This document shows, in pieces, positions 18,491-27,094 of a stretch of 64,000 nucleotides of DNA. Numbering within the stretch: the first letter of the stretch is position 1; each line of letters starts with the position of its first letter. The DNA is from Nitrosomonas ureae (GTDB taxonomy: Bacteria; Pseudomonadota; Gammaproteobacteria; Burkholderiales; Nitrosomonadaceae): NCBI RefSeq assembly GCF_001455205.1, contig NZ_CP013341.1:620001-684000 (forward strand), given 5' to 3'. The translations under genes were made by a program, and so were the position numbers. Below the pieces are notes generated by a model. The model made no database searches, had not been told where the DNA came from, and was given only the letters and a program-made list of their open reading frames with translations.

Positions 18491-18507
18491 GTACGGTCAT
18501 ACCGTAC
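18491..18507. promoter_or_regulatory. Operator palindrome upstream of the toxin-antitoxin pair
   Basis: Seven-base perfect arms GTACGGT and ACCGTAC flank a three-base centre, 12 bases upstream of the antitoxin ATG. Phd/YefM antitoxins bind such short palindromes to repress their own operon, so this is the likely autoregulatory site. Confidence 0.65.
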
Positions 18508-18518
18508 GAAAAATCAAA

Positions 18519-18791
18519 ATGGATAACATCAGCGTCAATAAATTTCGCGATAACCTGAAAAACATTGTTGAGAAGGTTATCAGCGAACATCAGCCGGTAA
18601 AAATTACCCGTCGAAGCGGCGAGGATTTCGTGGTCATCAGCGCCGAAGATTGGACGCGTGATCAAGAAACACTTTTTGTGCTTCAAAACACCCATCTAAT
18701 GCAACAAATTCTGGTTTCGACACAGACCCACACCACAAAATCGGGATATACCGCATCGGATGAAGAAACCCAAAAGATCCTTGGTGTTTGA
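18519..18791 (+). CDS. Type II antitoxin of the Phd/YefM family
   Basis: The 90-residue protein begins MDNISVNKFRDNLKNIVEKV, a Phd/YefM N-terminal DNA-binding fold with the usual VKITRRSGEDFVVISAEDW segment. The C-terminal half should wrap the toxin. The ATG at 18519 is preferred to a GTG at 18489, which would place coding sequence over the operator palindrome. The gene overlaps the toxin by 32 bases, which implies translational coupling. Confidence 0.88.
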   Translation: MDNISVNKFRDNLKNIVEKVISEHQPVKITRRSGEDFVVISAEDWTRDQETLFVLQNTHLMQQILVSTQTHTTKSGYTASDEETQKILGV

Positions 18792-19041
18792 AGGCAATAC
18801 GTGGGAAGTTTACGAAACACTGAAAACACGTGATCCACGCCTGCATAAATCACTCTGCAACATTCTGAAAGAAATGCTTCGCGATGATCCATCAATGGGC
18901 ACCGGTAAACCTGAAATGTTGCGACATAACTTAACAAGCTTCTGGTCGCGCAGGCTTAGCCAAAAAGACCGGGTGATCTACAAATTTGACGATAAGTATG
19001 TTTATATTTTCGCCATTGGCGGACATTACGAACAACTGTAA
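18760..19041 (+). CDS. Type II toxin, YoeB/Txe family ribosome-dependent mRNA endonuclease
   Basis: The 93-residue protein has the Txe/YoeB pattern: GTGKPEMLRHNL, SFWSRRLSQKDRVIYKF and the C-terminal GGHY. Candidate catalytic residues are E52, R71, H89 and Y90, all present, so the toxin looks functional. It cleaves mRNA on the ribosome when the antitoxin is degraded. Its N-terminus is longer by a few residues than in E. coli YoeB. Confidence 0.9.
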   Translation: MKKPKRSLVFEGNTWEVYETLKTRDPRLHKSLCNILKEMLRDDPSMGTGKPEMLRHNLTSFWSRRLSQKDRVIYKFDDKYVYIFAIGGHYEQL

Positions 19042-19065
19042 ATAAATGACCGAGCGCGCATCATC

Positions 19066-19257
19066 GTGAATAAACATAAGACTACCACTCATATTGGCAA
19101 CCAAGGCTATGCAGTATCGCTAGAAATTCGCAAGCTGTACGAAGTGCTCTCCGATGATGATGCGGAAAAACATGGGCAGATTCGCGTCATTGATGAATCG
19201 GGATAAGATTATCTGTATCCGATCACTACTTTTGCGATCTATCGACAGTATTCTTAA
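19066..19257 (+). pseudogene. Small gene interrupted by an in-frame stop, DESG-(stop)-DYLYP
   Basis: From GTG 19066 the frame encodes 46 residues ending GQIRVIDESG, then TAA at 19204, then continues in the same frame as DYLYPITTFAIYRQYS to a stop at 19255. The sequence fits a family of small uncharacterised proteins that reads RVIDESGEDYLYP, so one Glu codon appears to have become TAA. It may also be a real 46-residue product. It lies just after the toxin gene. The family memory is approximate. Confidence 0.55.
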
Positions 19258-19347
19258 TTAATTCGCGACCCGACGCTCCCGATTCGGATAATGGGTAAAA
19301 AGGAAATTTAACCTAATAACCTAATACCGACGCTTTAACCATTAGAA

Positions 19348-20181
19348 ATGTGCACTCAAATTATTCATCACTATACGTCAATAAATACCCTGGAGCTGAT
19401 CTTACTAAATCGGAAAATCAGGTTCAGTCGCTTAGATACACTTGATGATATAAATGAAAGTAAGGCTTACGGTTTTTACGATTTCTCGAGGTTTCTTTAC
19501 GTTAGTTGCTGGACAGATTTATTAGAAGAAAACATACCGCAGTGGGAAATGTATGGCGACTCCATGAAAGGAGTCATGATCACCTTGCCAAAGTCATTCT
19601 TCAACTTTCAGCCGTTTGTTCCTCCACCAAACGTAGGGATGACTGTATATGATAATATTAAATTTCCTGTAAATTGGAACGAAATCTTTTCAGATGAATA
19701 TTGGTTACAAATGATATTTTTGTACGAAAACTGGTTTAGCAGAAAGATTCAGTACGTCGATAACATACTTGAAATTTTCAATCGGAATATTGCTCTCACC
19801 CATGATGCAGAAGGGAGAGAAATACTCAGTATTAAAGGATTAAATACGTTCGCAAGCTTTAAACAGAAGGAATGGCAATTTCAGAGTGAATATAGATTTA
19901 TCCTATGTGCATTTCCTCCGTTAGTATTTCCACCTGACGGATTCAATAATCCTGGCTTTGTTGAGAAGTACTCAGCTCACCATATAAACTGCATAAAATC
20001 AAAAAATTACCCTTCTATACAGTACATTGATATAAATATCTATGACGCTTTGAATCAAGCAAAATTCACATTAGGCCCCAGAGGCGATAAAAAAGACATG
20101 TCACGACTTATAGCGCTAGCAAAGAAATATGCTCCAAGCGCTACCGTATGCAAGAGTAAACTCAGTAACACCATTCGCTAA
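19348..20181 (+). CDS. DUF2971-like protein of unknown function
   Basis: The 277-residue protein has the pattern of DUF2971: IIHHYTSINTLELIL at the start, IRFSRLDTLDDINESK, then a serine/cysteine-tryptophan core (YVSCWTDLLEENIPQWEMYGD, read in parts), MKGVMITLP, and a late KEWQFQSEYRFILC. Biochemical function is unknown; relatives are frequent in accessory and defence regions. The DNA is AT-rich compared with frmA and rdgB on either side, suggesting acquisition. No membrane or signal segment is evident. Confidence 0.7.
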   Translation: MCTQIIHHYTSINTLELILLNRKIRFSRLDTLDDINESKAYGFYDFSRFLYVSCWTDLLEENIPQWEMYGDSMKGVMITLPKSFFNFQPFVPPPNVGMTVYDNIKFPVNWNEIFSDEYWLQMIFLYENWFSRKIQYVDNILEIFNRNIALTHDAEGREILSIKGLNTFASFKQKEWQFQSEYRFILCAFPPLVFPPDGFNNPGFVEKYSAHHINCIKSKNYPSIQYIDINIYDALNQAKFTLGPRGDKKDMSRLIALAKKYAPSATVCKSKLSNTIR

Positions 20182-20272
20182 AATCGTTTCAACAAGGGCT
20201 CAGAACTAAGATTTTTTGTTTCTACGAAGTATCACTCTGCTAAGCTAAGGAAATTTTGTAAGTTATTAGTTT

Positions 20273-20875
20273 TCAAAATTTCCCAGCACGTAAAATTTCG
20301 ACTAACTCCGCCAGCGCCCGGCCCCGGTGGCTGATTTTATTTTTTTGTTCCGCAGTCAATTCAGCGGAGGTTTTACCGAGTTCCGGTAGATAAAAATACG
20401 GATCGTAACCGAACCCGCCTTCGCCGCGCGGCTGATCGATGATTTCGCCGTGCCACGATCCGTCGACGATGATCGGTTGCGGATCGTCGGCATGGCGCAG
20501 CAGTACGATGACGCAATAGTAATAAGCGCGGCGATCGGTTTGTTGTTTCAGGGCTTCGATGAGTTTTTGATTGTTACGCGCATCCGATTTAGGTTCGCCA
20601 GCGTAGCGTGCGGAATTGACGCCGGGTGCGCCGTTCAGCGCTTGCACACAGATGCCTGAATCATCCGCCAATGCAGGCAAGCCGGAGCAACGGCTGGCGT
20701 GACGCGCTTTGGTCAATGCATTCTCGACAAAAGTGCCGTAAGGCTCATCGACTTCACTCACATCAAAATCAGATTGCGGCACCACGGTAATGGTCAGCGG
20801 CTCAAGCAATGCGCTAATTTCACGCAACTTGCCTTGATTGTTACTCGCGATTACCAGCTGCTTCAGTGGATCCAT
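20273..20875 (-). CDS. rdgB: Non-canonical purine NTP pyrophosphatase (RdgB/HAM1)
   Basis: It hydrolyses ITP, dITP and XTP to the monophosphates and keeps them out of nucleic acids. Family motifs: IASNNQGKLREI at the start, ADDSGICVQALNGAPGVNSARYAG in the middle, and GFGYDPYFYLPE near the end. The start is set at ATG 20875 (MDPLKQLVIASNN), giving 200 residues, because the longer frame to 20920 would overlap rph. It sits 10 bases after rph, the classical rph-rdgB pair. Confidence 0.94.
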   Translation of the reverse strand: MDPLKQLVIASNNQGKLREISALLEPLTITVVPQSDFDVSEVDEPYGTFVENALTKARHASRCSGLPALADDSGICVQALNGAPGVNSARYAGEPKSDARNNQKLIEALKQQTDRRAYYYCVIVLLRHADDPQPIIVDGSWHGEIIDQPRGEGGFGYDPYFYLPELGKTSAELTAEQKNKISHRGRALAELVEILRAGKF

Positions 20876-20885
20876 AGTCGCCAGA

Positions 20886-21608
20886 TTATTTCGCCAGCAA
20901 AACTTTTCTCTGTATCGCAATCAATTCCTGAATACCTTGTTGCGCCAAATCAAGCATCGTGTCCAGTTCTTTGCGGTTGAAAGCGTTGCCTTCCGCCGTG
21001 CCCTGCACTTCGATGATGCCCAGATTTCCGGTCATCACCACATTCATATCCGTATCGCATGAAGAATCTTCAATATAATCCAAATCCAGTACCGCAACGC
21101 CTTGATGAATGCCGACCGAGATCGCCGCCACATGATCCGTGATCGGCGAGGTTTCAATGAGTTGCTGATAAATTAATTTCTCGATCGCGTCGTGCAGCGC
21201 AACAAATGCACCGGTGATACTGGCCGTGCGCGTGCCGCCATCAGCCTGGATTACGTCACAATCAAGTTGAATGGTGCGTTCACCGAGTTTTTTAAGGTCG
21301 ACCGCAGCGCGTAGCGCACGTCCGATCAGGCGCTGAATTTCCATCGTGCGTCCCGATTGCTTACCTTTTGCCGCTTCACGCTGCATACGGGTATTCGTCG
21401 AGCCGGGCAGCATGCCGTATTCGGCTGTCAGCCAGCCTTGGCCTTGCCCTCTGAGGAAAGGAGGAACTTGTTCGCTGATACTGGCGGTACAAATCACTTT
21501 GGTATCGCCGCATTCGATCAGCACCGACCCATCGGCGTGCTTGGTGTAATGACGAATAATGTTGACCGGGCGAATTTGTGCCGGTGTACGTTGATGGCTT
21601 CGTATCAT
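20886..21608 (-). CDS. rph: Ribonuclease PH
   Basis: This phosphorolytic 3'-5' exoribonuclease trims tRNA 3' ends. It has 240 residues, full length. It begins MIRSHQRTPAQIRPVNII and carries GSVLIECGDTKVICTASI, the RNA-binding arginine patch (NTRMQREAAKGKQSGRTMEIQRLIGRALRA, read in parts), LDCDVIQADGGTRTASITGA, and LDLDYIEDSSCDTDMNVVM with phosphate-site residues. It precedes rdgB in one transcript. Confidence 0.96.
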   Translation of the reverse strand: MIRSHQRTPAQIRPVNIIRHYTKHADGSVLIECGDTKVICTASISEQVPPFLRGQGQGWLTAEYGMLPGSTNTRMQREAAKGKQSGRTMEIQRLIGRALRAAVDLKKLGERTIQLDCDVIQADGGTRTASITGAFVALHDAIEKLIYQQLIETSPITDHVAAISVGIHQGVAVLDLDYIEDSSCDTDMNVVMTGNLGIIEVQGTAEGNAFNRKELDTMLDLAQQGIQELIAIQRKVLLAK

Positions 21609-21636
21609 AATTGAATTTTATCTTGAGAATGAGAAC

Positions 21637-22443
21637 CTAGTTGGAAAAACGATAAGCAGGTTTACCCGGAGTGCCTGCTGATACGGTCAGAACTTCATAA
21701 CCGTCTGCGGTAACCAGAATGGTATGTTCCCATTGCGCTGACAAGCTGCCATCTTTGGTGGTTACGGTCCAACCGTCCGGCAGATGGCGAATGGCGGCTT
21801 TACCCGCATTAATCATCGGTTCTACGGTAAAGATCATCCCCGGTTGCAATTCCAGCCCGGTTCCGGCCCGACCATAATGCAGTACTTGAGGATTTTCATG
21901 AAATTTTGCGCCTATGCCATGACCGCAGAATTCCCTAACCACACTATACCCCACCCCTTCGGCCAATTTCTGAATGGCGTGCCCGATATCCCCTAGATGT
22001 TTGCCTGGCTTGATTTCATCGATGCCCCGCCACATCGCTTCAAACGTAACCTCACATAAACGTTTCGCCTGGATAGAAGGTTCCCCCACGTAAAACATCC
22101 GACTGGTATCTCCATGATATCCCTCACAAATCACGGTAATATCGATATTAATAATATCTCCGTTTTTTAATTTCTTTTGACCCGGAACACCATGGCAAAT
22201 CTGATTATTCACCGAAGTACAAATGGATTTGGGGTAAGGAGTATGCCCTGCAGGGGCATAATTCAAGGGCGCGGGAATCGTTTTTTGCACATCGACCATA
22301 TAGTGATGACACAATGAATCCAGCTCCTCAGTAGTGATGCCTGCCGCAACATAAGGCTTTATGTAGTCAAGCACTTCGGCTGCCAGCCGCCCTGCAATGC
22401 GCATTTTTTCTATTTCTTGCGCTGTTTTTATCAGTACCGTCAT
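21637..22443 (-). CDS. map: Methionine aminopeptidase, type I
   Basis: It removes the initiator methionine from nascent proteins. The metal ligands are visible in IDITVICEGYHGDTSRMF (two Asp), GHGIGAKFHENPQV (His), VEPMIN (Glu) and the final WEHTILVT (Glu). The start is ATG 22443 (MTVLIKTAQEIEKMR), giving 268 residues; the longer frame to 22524 adds an unrelated extension. The upstream ribosome site is weak. It lies 28 bases upstream of rph. Confidence 0.95.
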   Translation of the reverse strand: MTVLIKTAQEIEKMRIAGRLAAEVLDYIKPYVAAGITTEELDSLCHHYMVDVQKTIPAPLNYAPAGHTPYPKSICTSVNNQICHGVPGQKKLKNGDIINIDITVICEGYHGDTSRMFYVGEPSIQAKRLCEVTFEAMWRGIDEIKPGKHLGDIGHAIQKLAEGVGYSVVREFCGHGIGAKFHENPQVLHYGRAGTGLELQPGMIFTVEPMINAGKAAIRHLPDGWTVTTKDGSLSAQWEHTILVTADGYEVLTVSAGTPGKPAYRFSN

Positions 22444-22551
22444 TATTAGTTTATTTGATGATTGAGTGAGAAGCTTTGAAAGTTCATTAATTTTTAATAA
22501 ATTGCAACAAATTTGATAATCCAACGTTCCTATGCAGGTATATTATAAACA

Positions 22552-23145
22552 TTATAAGCGCTCACACTTGCCTTGAACCAATTGCGTGTCATCAAATTGC
22601 TCCACCAATTTTTGCATCTGCTCCTTAATCATTCGCGTCGGATTATGGATAACTATATTTTTTAGCAAAACACTGCGGTCTTCTATTCCGGCATTGGCGA
22701 TACCCTTTTTCTCCGTCTCCCTTAGTTGTTTCAGCGCATCATTCTGATCATAAAACATACCCAGAGAAATTGCATTCTTCCATTGCGTTTCATCTTTGAC
22801 GCGAAAACTGACAATGCCCAGATTTCTTAATTTATTGATTTCACGATTGGCAGCTTCTTTATTCGGAAAAGGTGGAATATGCAACCAGAACATAATGGTA
22901 TCACCCGATTCCTCCAGGCTATACAGCAGTTCAGGAAATAATTCCGATAAAACTGTCTGAGCATATTGGATTTGTTCTTCATAAAACTTACCCCAGATCA
23001 AACAACTTTCATGCGTCGAAACCAATACTATTTTTTCAGGATTCTGTTGAGTCGGCAGAAGTTCATTTTTCTCTTCCGATAAGAGCTGATTGCCCATTAC
23101 ATAGGCTATATTAACTAACAGTAAAATAATAAAGATTATTTTCAT
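22552..23145 (-). CDS. SPOR-domain-like exported or membrane-anchored protein
   Basis: Starting at ATG 23145 (MKIIFIILLLVNIAYVMGN) the protein has 197 residues with one N-terminal hydrophobic helix. The C-terminal part has the SPOR-like pattern: FWLHIPPFPNKEAANREINKLRNLGI, then FRVKDETQWKNAISLGMFYDQNDALKQL. SPOR domains bind denuded peptidoglycan at the septum. C54 (SCLIWGKF after trimming) precedes a segment like that seen in betaproteobacterial SPOR proteins. Its role is inferred only. It is upstream of map on the same strand, divergent from the cytochrome gene. Confidence 0.68.
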   Translation of the reverse strand: MKIIFIILLLVNIAYVMGNQLLSEEKNELLPTQQNPEKIVLVSTHESCLIWGKFYEEQIQYAQTVLSELFPELLYSLEESGDTIMFWLHIPPFPNKEAANREINKLRNLGIVSFRVKDETQWKNAISLGMFYDQNDALKQLRETEKKGIANAGIEDRSVLLKNIVIHNPTRMIKEQMQKLVEQFDDTQLVQGKCERL

Positions 23146-23287
23146 TGAAAAATAAAATATTATAATTAACAAAGATCAGCTTAATTTTGTTGTTAACGTT
23201 GTTATGCCTTGTTAAAATACGCCGTTATTTCTCGAACATGTCTAGCAATTTTTTAAAGCCTTTTAAAAACAAAACGGAATAAGAAAT

Positions 23288-23953
23288 ATGAAAATGATTA
23301 AGATGATGGTAATGCTCGCAGCATTTGCAATGGCTGCACCGATTTCGGCTGAAGCCCCCGAAGATGATGCTGCATCTGCTGATACCACCCCCGCTGCACC
23401 TGCCACAGTTGAGGAAATTGCATCGGGCGTGTGTGCGGGCTGCCACAATGCGGATGGCAACAGCGTTATTCCGATGAACCCTATCCTGGCGGGTCAGCAT
23501 GCCGAGTATATCACTAAGCAGCTCATGGATTTTAAAGCAACTGGCAATGAACCGCCTAAACGCAATAGTCCTGTCATGTCCGCCATGGTAGCTACGCTAT
23601 CCCAGGAAGATATGAAAGCGCTTGGCGCGTATTATGCCAAACAAAAAGCCACTCCGAGCTCAATAGCAGCCGATGAGAAATTAGTTGAGGCAGGCAAAGT
23701 TCTTTATCACGGCGGAAACCTCGGTGACGAAATTCCTGCCTGCGCTAGCTGTCATGGTCCCACGGGTGCCGGTATCCCGCCTCATTACCCTGCAATAGCC
23801 GGACAGCATGCAGAATATACGATGATGCAGCTGGAGCTGTTTAACAAAGCCGAGCGAGGCGGTGATGACAATAATGTCATGCAGAAAGTACTTACCCGCA
23901 TGAATCCTCTGGAAAAACGCGCCGTTTCGGCTTACATTTCCACTATGCGCTGA
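23288..23953 (+). CDS. Periplasmic dihaem cytochrome c4
   Basis: The 221-residue protein has a signal peptide (MKMIKMMVMLAAFAMAAPISAEA) and two class I cytochrome c domains with haem motifs CAGCHNADG and CASCHGPTG. Axial methionines are plausible in MNPILAGQH...SPVMSAM and NVMQKVLTRMNP. Cytochromes c4 carry electrons from quinol-linked complexes to terminal oxidases in the periplasm, which fits the aa3 oxidase operon at 42-49 kb. A strong terminator follows. Confidence 0.93.
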   Translation: MKMIKMMVMLAAFAMAAPISAEAPEDDAASADTTPAAPATVEEIASGVCAGCHNADGNSVIPMNPILAGQHAEYITKQLMDFKATGNEPPKRNSPVMSAMVATLSQEDMKALGAYYAKQKATPSSIAADEKLVEAGKVLYHGGNLGDEIPACASCHGPTGAGIPPHYPAIAGQHAEYTMMQLELFNKAERGGDDNNVMQKVLTRMNPLEKRAVSAYISTMR

Positions 23954-23974
23954 GTAGTGCTCCAATTAAGAAAT

Positions 23975-24002
23975 AAAAAAGGTGGCACTTGCCACCTTTT
24001 TT
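23975..24002. terminator. Bidirectional intrinsic terminator between cytochrome c4 and hemL
   Basis: AAAAAAGGTGGC and GCCACCTTTTTT form a 12-base perfect stem with loop ACTT. The T-run on the plus strand and the A-run on the other side make it work for both convergent genes. Confidence 0.92.
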
Positions 24003-24039
24003 ATTTTCACTTCGCATCCATTACTAACAACAAACTGAA

Positions 24040-25320
24040 CTACCAATTCCCGAAGATTTTCTCTGCCGCAGACAGCGTCTTATCCAATTCATTATCTCCA
24101 TGCGCTGACGACACAAAACCCGCTTCAAAAGCCGAAGGCGCAAAATAAATACCTTCCTCCAACATGGCATGAAAGAATCGATTAAAAGCTGATTTATCGC
24201 ATTGCATCACCTCGGCAAAGCTAGCGGGAATATTTTTACTAAAATACAAACCAAACATACCGCCAATAGATTGTGCGCAAAAATCAATCCCACGATTTTT
24301 AGCTTTGGTAGTAATGCCCTCGACCAATTGCTGTGTTCTACTCGACAATTTATCGTAAAAACCAGGCGCTTGAATCAACTTCAACGTAGCCAGCCCCGCT
24401 GCAACAGCCACCGGATTACCAGATAGCGTACCCGCCTGATAAACCGGACCAAGGGGCGCCAAGCACTGCATGATATCGCGGCGTCCGCCGAATGCCGCCA
24501 TCGGCATGCCACCACCGATGACTTTACCCAGTGCGGTCAGATCAGGCTTGATTTGATACAGCCCTTGCGCACACCCCAAACCGACGCGAAATCCGGTCAT
24601 CACTTCATCAAATATCAACACACTACCGTTCTGCGTACACAACTCCCGCAGCTTGGCAAGAAAATCAGGTTGCGGAGCTATCAGATTCATATTGCCGGCA
24701 ACCGGTTCAACAATCACCGCGGCGATTTCTTTTCCCCATTGATTGAATGCAGCTTCGATGCCTGAGATATCATTATAGTCCAGAACGATCGTATGGCCGG
24801 CTGTTTCCGCCGGAACCCCGGCGGAACTAGGATTACCGAAGGTCAATGCACCCGAGCCTGCCTTGACCAACAAGGAATCATCATGCCCATGGTAGCACCC
24901 TTCAAATTTAATGATCTTACTCCTGCCGGTAAAACCCCGCGCCAGGCGAATTACACTCATGCCCGCTTCAGTGCCGGAACTGACTAATCGCACCTGCTCA
25001 ATGGAAGGAATCAATTGACAAATCAACTGCGCGATTTCCAGTTCGGCTTCGGTAGGTGCACCAAATGTTAATCCATTCTGTGCGGCATTCTGAACCGCCT
25101 TCACGACCTCGGGATGCGCATGACCCAAAATCAAAGGCCCCCATGAACCGACATAATCGATGTACGATTTACCATCCGCATCCCAAAAATACGCACCTTC
25201 GCCACGCTGAAAAAAAACCGGTTCACCACCAACCGATTTAAACGCACGGACCGGGGAATTTACACCGCCAGGAATATATTGCTGAGATTGTTCGAACAAT
25301 AGATGATTACGTGAAGTCAT
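24040..25320 (-). CDS. hemL: Glutamate-1-semialdehyde 2,1-aminomutase
   Basis: This PLP enzyme converts glutamate-1-semialdehyde to 5-aminolevulinate in C5-pathway haem synthesis. It has 426 residues. Family motifs: FEQSQQYIPGGVNSPVRAF, SSGTEAGMSVIRLARG, FEGCYHGHDDSLLVKAGSGA, IFDEVMTGFRVG and the PLP lysine in ALGKVIGGGMPMAAFGG. It fits a haem-rich respiratory organism. Confidence 0.97.
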   Translation of the reverse strand: MTSRNHLLFEQSQQYIPGGVNSPVRAFKSVGGEPVFFQRGEGAYFWDADGKSYIDYVGSWGPLILGHAHPEVVKAVQNAAQNGLTFGAPTEAELEIAQLICQLIPSIEQVRLVSSGTEAGMSVIRLARGFTGRSKIIKFEGCYHGHDDSLLVKAGSGALTFGNPSSAGVPAETAGHTIVLDYNDISGIEAAFNQWGKEIAAVIVEPVAGNMNLIAPQPDFLAKLRELCTQNGSVLIFDEVMTGFRVGLGCAQGLYQIKPDLTALGKVIGGGMPMAAFGGRRDIMQCLAPLGPVYQAGTLSGNPVAVAAGLATLKLIQAPGFYDKLSSRTQQLVEGITTKAKNRGIDFCAQSIGGMFGLYFSKNIPASFAEVMQCDKSAFNRFFHAMLEEGIYFAPSAFEAGFVSSAHGDNELDKTLSAAEKIFGNW

Positions 25321-25376
25321 TTAGTTACTCATAAAAAGAATTGATAAAGATAAAAAACAATCCGGATTAAAATGTA

Positions 25377-26024
25377 TTACAGATTTCCTGCAAATAATTG
25401 CGCGTACTGCGCTGCTCTTACCCTAATATTTCCGGCCTGAAACAAATCGCTGCAAACGGCTATGGCATCACAGCCGTTATGAATAACCATTGCGGCATTG
25501 TTCAGTTGAATTCCGCCAATCCCGACAACTGGTATTGTTAATATTTGCCTCGCGTGATTGATCAGGCTGATTGAAACCGGTGTTGCTTCCGGTTTGGTCA
25601 CTGAAGGGAAAAAAGCCCCAAAAGCGACATAATCTGCACCTTGTTTTTCAGCCTCAATCGCCAGATCCAGATTGTTATAACACGACGCCCCAACAATCTT
25701 GTCTTGCTGCAAAAATTTTCTCGCATCGGATACCGTACTATCATCACGCCCCACATGCACCCCATCCGCATCAATCTCTAGTGCAAGATCAATATCATCG
25801 TTGATAATTAGAGGAATTTCATGCTTTCTGCACAACTGCAACAGTAATCCGGCTTGTTCTTTGCGTAACCCATTATCCACGGATTTATTACGATATTGAA
25901 TACACCGTACCCCCCCCGCCAGTGCTTGCTGCGTCTTACCCAGCAGCTCGCCGGTATTCTCGGAATCCGGCGTTATCGCATATAACCCTCTAATTTTATG
26001 GCGTCTCAACGGCTGTATCGCCAT
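25377..26024 (-). CDS. thiE: Thiamine-phosphate synthase
   Basis: It joins hydroxymethylpyrimidine diphosphate and thiazole phosphate. The start MAIQPLRRHKIRGLYAITPD at 26024 is chosen because the conserved LYAIT motif then lies near the N-terminus, giving 215 residues; the longer frame to 26147 runs inside thiD. Motifs GVRCIQYRNKS, INDDIDLALEIDADGVHVGRDD and AFGAFFPSVTKP are present. It overlaps the end of thiD by 29 bases, implying translational coupling. Confidence 0.94.
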   Translation of the reverse strand: MAIQPLRRHKIRGLYAITPDSENTGELLGKTQQALAGGVRCIQYRNKSVDNGLRKEQAGLLLQLCRKHEIPLIINDDIDLALEIDADGVHVGRDDSTVSDARKFLQQDKIVGASCYNNLDLAIEAEKQGADYVAFGAFFPSVTKPEATPVSISLINHARQILTIPVVGIGGIQLNNAAMVIHNGCDAIAVCSDLFQAGNIRVRAAQYAQLFAGNL

Positions 26025-26853
26025 TCTCGTCTTCACTGCCTGCAATATCTCTGGCCCAGAAAAGCCTGTTGGGAATATATTGCCCCATGCCGGGCCGGAA
26101 TCCTGCTTGCAATGTGTGCCAGGTATAATCCTGCGCTTCCAAGACACTCTCGCTAATTGATAAGCCGTTGGCTAATGATGCAGCGATTGCCGATGCCAGT
26201 GTACAACCCGAACCATGATACGTATGCTCAAGCCGCTCCCATTCATCTGAACGCACGATACCTTCAACATTAAACAAGGTATTCTTCACTTGCGCTGTAT
26301 TTTCGTGCGTGCCCGTTATCAATACATACTCGCATCCCATATCCAATAACCGATGGGCGCAAACGCTCAAATCCAGCCTGCTTTCACTACTGTCCCCATC
26401 AAGTTGGGCAAGATGCCTTGCCTCCAAGCTATTGGGCGTTAATATCGTAACTTGCGGCAACAACAATTCGCGCATCGCATCAATCATTTCCTCATTCGCA
26501 AGCTCATCTCCGCGTCCGGAAGTCAGTATAGGATCCATCACTAAAGGGATATGCGGATAATCGGAAATTATCTCCGCAATCGCAGCAATAATTTCAACGC
26601 TGCCCAGCAAACCAATCTTAAATACATGCACCGGCATATCTTCCAGAACGGCGCGCGCTTGATCCGCAATCCATTCGGAATCCAGTGGTATTACCTCATC
26701 TACACCTGTTGTATCCTGGACAGTTATAGCCGTCATGACAGATAGAGGATGACAGCTCAAACTGGCGATAGTCAGCGTATCCGCCTGCAGGCCTGCTCCA
26801 CCACTGGGGTCATTTGCAGCAAAAGAAAGTACGATTGGGGGTGGCTGTAACAT
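25996..26853 (-). CDS. thiD: Hydroxymethylpyrimidine/phosphomethylpyrimidine kinase
   Basis: It phosphorylates the pyrimidine precursor twice for thiamine synthesis. This ribokinase-fold protein has 285 residues with NDPSGGAGLQADTLTIASL at the start, MDPILTSGRGDELANEE, TPNSLEARHL and the catalytic region HGSGCTLASAIAASLA. Its 3' end overlaps thiE, its pathway partner. It is divergent from the rubredoxin gene. Confidence 0.95.
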   Translation of the reverse strand: MLQPPPIVLSFAANDPSGGAGLQADTLTIASLSCHPLSVMTAITVQDTTGVDEVIPLDSEWIADQARAVLEDMPVHVFKIGLLGSVEIIAAIAEIISDYPHIPLVMDPILTSGRGDELANEEMIDAMRELLLPQVTILTPNSLEARHLAQLDGDSSESRLDLSVCAHRLLDMGCEYVLITGTHENTAQVKNTLFNVEGIVRSDEWERLEHTYHGSGCTLASAIAASLANGLSISESVLEAQDYTWHTLQAGFRPGMGQYIPNRLFWARDIAGSEDENGDTAVETP

Positions 26854-26905
26854 GCATTAATACCGTAAAATATTATTTTAACCTAAAAGGACACTGCTAT
26901 CTATC

Positions 26906-27094
26906 ATGCCTACTGAAGAGAATCATCAATATAATCGTTATATGTGTTTAATTTGCGGCTACATCTATGATGAAGCCTTAGGATCTCCAGATGAAGGTAT
27001 TGCACCGGGTACGCGCTGGGATGATGTGCCGATCAATTGGACTTGCCCGGAGTGCGGCGCACGTAAAGAAGATTTTGAAATGGTAAAAATTTAA
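26906..27094 (+). CDS. Rubredoxin
   Basis: The 62-residue protein has the four iron ligands C14, C17 (CLICGY), C47 and C50 (CPECGA), and the usual EGIAPGTRWDDVP spacer. It is a small one-electron carrier. It is followed directly (0 bases) by gloA, so the two are co-transcribed. The electron partner is not in the window. Confidence 0.96.
   Translation: MPTEENHQYNRYMCLICGYIYDEALGSPDEGIAPGTRWDDVPINWTCPECGARKEDFEMVKI

Noticed and set aside
23225..23500. Minus-strand open frames over the cytochrome c4 gene start
   Set aside because: They overlap a clear signal peptide and haem-binding gene on the plus strand.
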